Assembly (NCBI RefSeq): GCF_025264625.1
Contig: NZ_CP093313.1
Location: forward strand, 2,914,001 to 2,978,000
Source: Occallatibacter riparius
GTDB taxonomy: Bacteria; Acidobacteriota; Terriglobia; Terriglobales; Acidobacteriaceae
Direction of reading: 5' to 3'
Length of the DNA: 64,000 bases
Both the position numbers and the translations under genes were made by a program. Shown one piece after another: positions 63,206-64,000 of this stretch (position 1 is the stretch's first letter; every line of letters starts with the position of its first letter). The notes below the pieces were generated by a model. It did not search any database. It was not told where the DNA came from and saw only the letters and a list, made by a program, of their open reading frames with translations.

Positions 63206-63229
63206 AATATATATCCGTTACGGATGTAT
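63206..63229 (-). promoter_or_regulatory. Candidate PadR operator overlapping the -10 box
   Basis: Perfect 6-bp half-sites ATCCGT-T-ACGGAT (63213-63225), extended by A/T-rich flanks into ATA...TAT (63209-63229). On the minus strand TATATT (63211-63206) ends 6 nt before the padR ATG, so a protein bound here would block the promoter. Confidence 0.6.
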
Positions 63230-63265
63230 CCGCAAGGGGAATGGTGAAGCTATGTCGGGTATTTT

Positions 63266-63853
63266 TCAGGAGCCTTCGTCGAGGCGTGCGCGCAGGGCAG
63301 AGATTTCGCCGGTGAGGGCATCGAGGCGGGTGATCAGATCGCGGTGCTGGTTATCGGTACGCGAGGGCTCGAGGGCCTCAACATAGAAGGTCCCGTTCGG
63401 TTCGAGCACGACTCGGCCGACCTCGTGCAGGTGTTCGAAGCCCTGGCGGTGGATGATTTCCATCAATTCTTCGCGGGTGAGGCGCTCGTGCTCCATGGCT
63501 TTCCTGTCGACTTTGCCATCATTGACCAGCACGGTGGAGCGGCCCTCGAGCATGCGGTTGAGGCGCGGCGCTTTGTAGAGCGTACGGACCACCAGCCAGT
63601 TGATGGTGAGCAGGCCGAATGCGCCGATGACCCCGCCGGTTACCGAGTTGTCGTCGCCAATGATCGCGTTCTGAACGGTGTTTGACAGCGAGAGCAGCAC
63701 GATCAGATCGAACGGATTCAACTGGGCAAGCTCGCGCTTTCCGAACACGCGCACCAGCACGATCAGCGTGAGATAGACCAGGACAGGGCGAAGCAGCTTC
63801 TCGAGGATGGGAAGCTGCAGATGGAACATGTCGCTGAGGAGCGCGTGCATCAT
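63266..63853 (-). CDS. YetF/DUF421-family membrane protein
   Basis: 195 residues. Three hydrophobic segments near the N-terminus (PVLVYLTLIVLVRVFGKRELAQLNPFDLIVLLSLSNTVQNAII and GGVIGAFGLLTINWLVV) are followed by the conserved soluble part of the family: P-R-L-N-R-M-L-E-G-R-S-T-V-L-V-N-D-G-K-V ... M-E-H-E-R-L-T-R-E-E-L-M-E-I-I-H-R-Q-G. The motif E-x-L-x-x-x-L-R at the N-terminal helix and V-R-x-x-G-K-R-E-x-x-x-L are diagnostic of DUF421. Function is not firmly established. The C-terminal ~40 residues form a short coiled coil. A 61-bp gap separates its stop from padR, which has the same orientation. Confidence 0.9.
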   Translation of the reverse strand: MMHALLSDMFHLQLPILEKLLRPVLVYLTLIVLVRVFGKRELAQLNPFDLIVLLSLSNTVQNAIIGDDNSVTGGVIGAFGLLTINWLVVRTLYKAPRLNRMLEGRSTVLVNDGKVDRKAMEHERLTREELMEIIHRQGFEHLHEVGRVVLEPNGTFYVEALEPSRTDNQHRDLITRLDALTGEISALRARLDEGS

Positions 63854-63927
63854 GGCACGAGGATAAGCTATAGGCGGCGACGCGGGTCAGATGGAAGCCC
63901 GCAACGGGGCTTCCACTTTTTCGCTAA

Positions 63928-64000
63928 TTACTTGCCGGCCGGTTGATAGTTCTTATAGTCCGCCGTAAACATCGTGTTGCGCTCGGCGTATCCGCCGGCA
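63928..64000 (-). CDS. C-terminal fragment of an unidentified gene (5' part outside window)
   Basis: On the minus strand the frame ending at the TAA at 63928 reads G-G-Y-A-E-R-N-T-M-F-T-A-D-Y-K-N-Y-Q-P-A-G-K. Only about 24 codons are visible, so the identity cannot be told; codon use agrees with a real gene end. No other frame in this stretch looks better. Confidence 0.45.
   Translation of the reverse strand, partial: AGGYAERNTMFTADYKNYQPAGK

Overview
The window is a G+C-rich chromosomal segment of a heterotrophic Gram-negative bacterium, most likely an acidobacterium of the Terriglobales type. Supporting signs are a CRTAC1-type FG-GAP/ASPIC protein beside a TPR protein, Ig-like and jelly-roll-like secreted proteins, an lhr-nei pair, a PBP1B-like enzyme beside proS, a lone DsbD-alpha protein, a PadR regulator beside a membrane protein, and many short degenerate intergenic repeats. 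The assignment is inference from gene content; no rRNA or tRNA gene was found. Both window ends cut through genes.

Layout. 1-6.2 kb: 3' end of a CRTAC1-like gene, a TPR protein, rnhB, a small unknown gene, acylphosphatase and tilS. 6.2-14 kb (mostly +): GNAT, ispD, ispF, two tandem small membrane proteins, gltX, a small secreted protein, glnS, a Cys-rich protein and a Rieske ferredoxin. 14-22.9 kb (mostly -): a large secreted protease-like protein with duplicated C-terminal domains, a hexaheme cytochrome with a P460-like N-terminus, a small GNAT, a polysaccharide deacetylase, a DsbD-alpha protein and a TlpA-like thioredoxin. 22.9-30 kb (+): kdsD, a membrane protein, an SDR, a Phd-type antitoxin with only a stub of its PIN toxin, proS and a bifunctional PBP. 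30-39.7 kb: a double receiver protein lacking both phospho-acceptor Asp residues, a secreted phosphoesterase, an OsmC protein, nei and a 1695-residue Lhr helicase. 39.8-46.7 kb (+): apt, ftsH, pyrH, an acyltransferase and a serine hydrolase. 46.8-58.5 kb (mostly -): a secreted glycosidase-like protein, three tandem beta-propeller lipoproteins, several small genes, an M13 peptidase and a DUF2158 protein. 58.5-64 kb: a structured leader ahead of an amidohydrolase, guaA, then a PadR/membrane-protein operon and a YetF-like protein on the minus strand.

How the genes work together. Most of the window is housekeeping: isoprenoid (ispD, ispF), purine and pyrimidine (apt, guaA, pyrH), tRNA charging and modification (gltX, glnS, proS, tilS), DNA/RNA maintenance (rnhB, lhr, nei), proteolysis (ftsH) and envelope (PBP1B, kdsD). 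These are interleaved with exported proteins.

The most unusual signal is not a gene. At least a dozen places carry arrays of degenerate 7-bp (sometimes 8-bp) units such as GGGARTA, CTGACCA, AGTTCAY and AGCCAGT. They sit mainly in intergenic DNA and often beside terminators. Two inverted arrays bracket a segment inside the lhr reading frame and are translated. A second palindromic repeat, also present upstream of the dsbD-like gene, lies further along lhr, again in frame. Other points of interest are an identical TGTCAC-N8-GTGACA inverted repeat upstream of two unrelated genes, several start codons placed 6-7 nt after a -10-like hexamer with no ribosome binding site (leaderless candidates), and a terminator-bounded structured RNA candidate at 58.6-58.8 kb.
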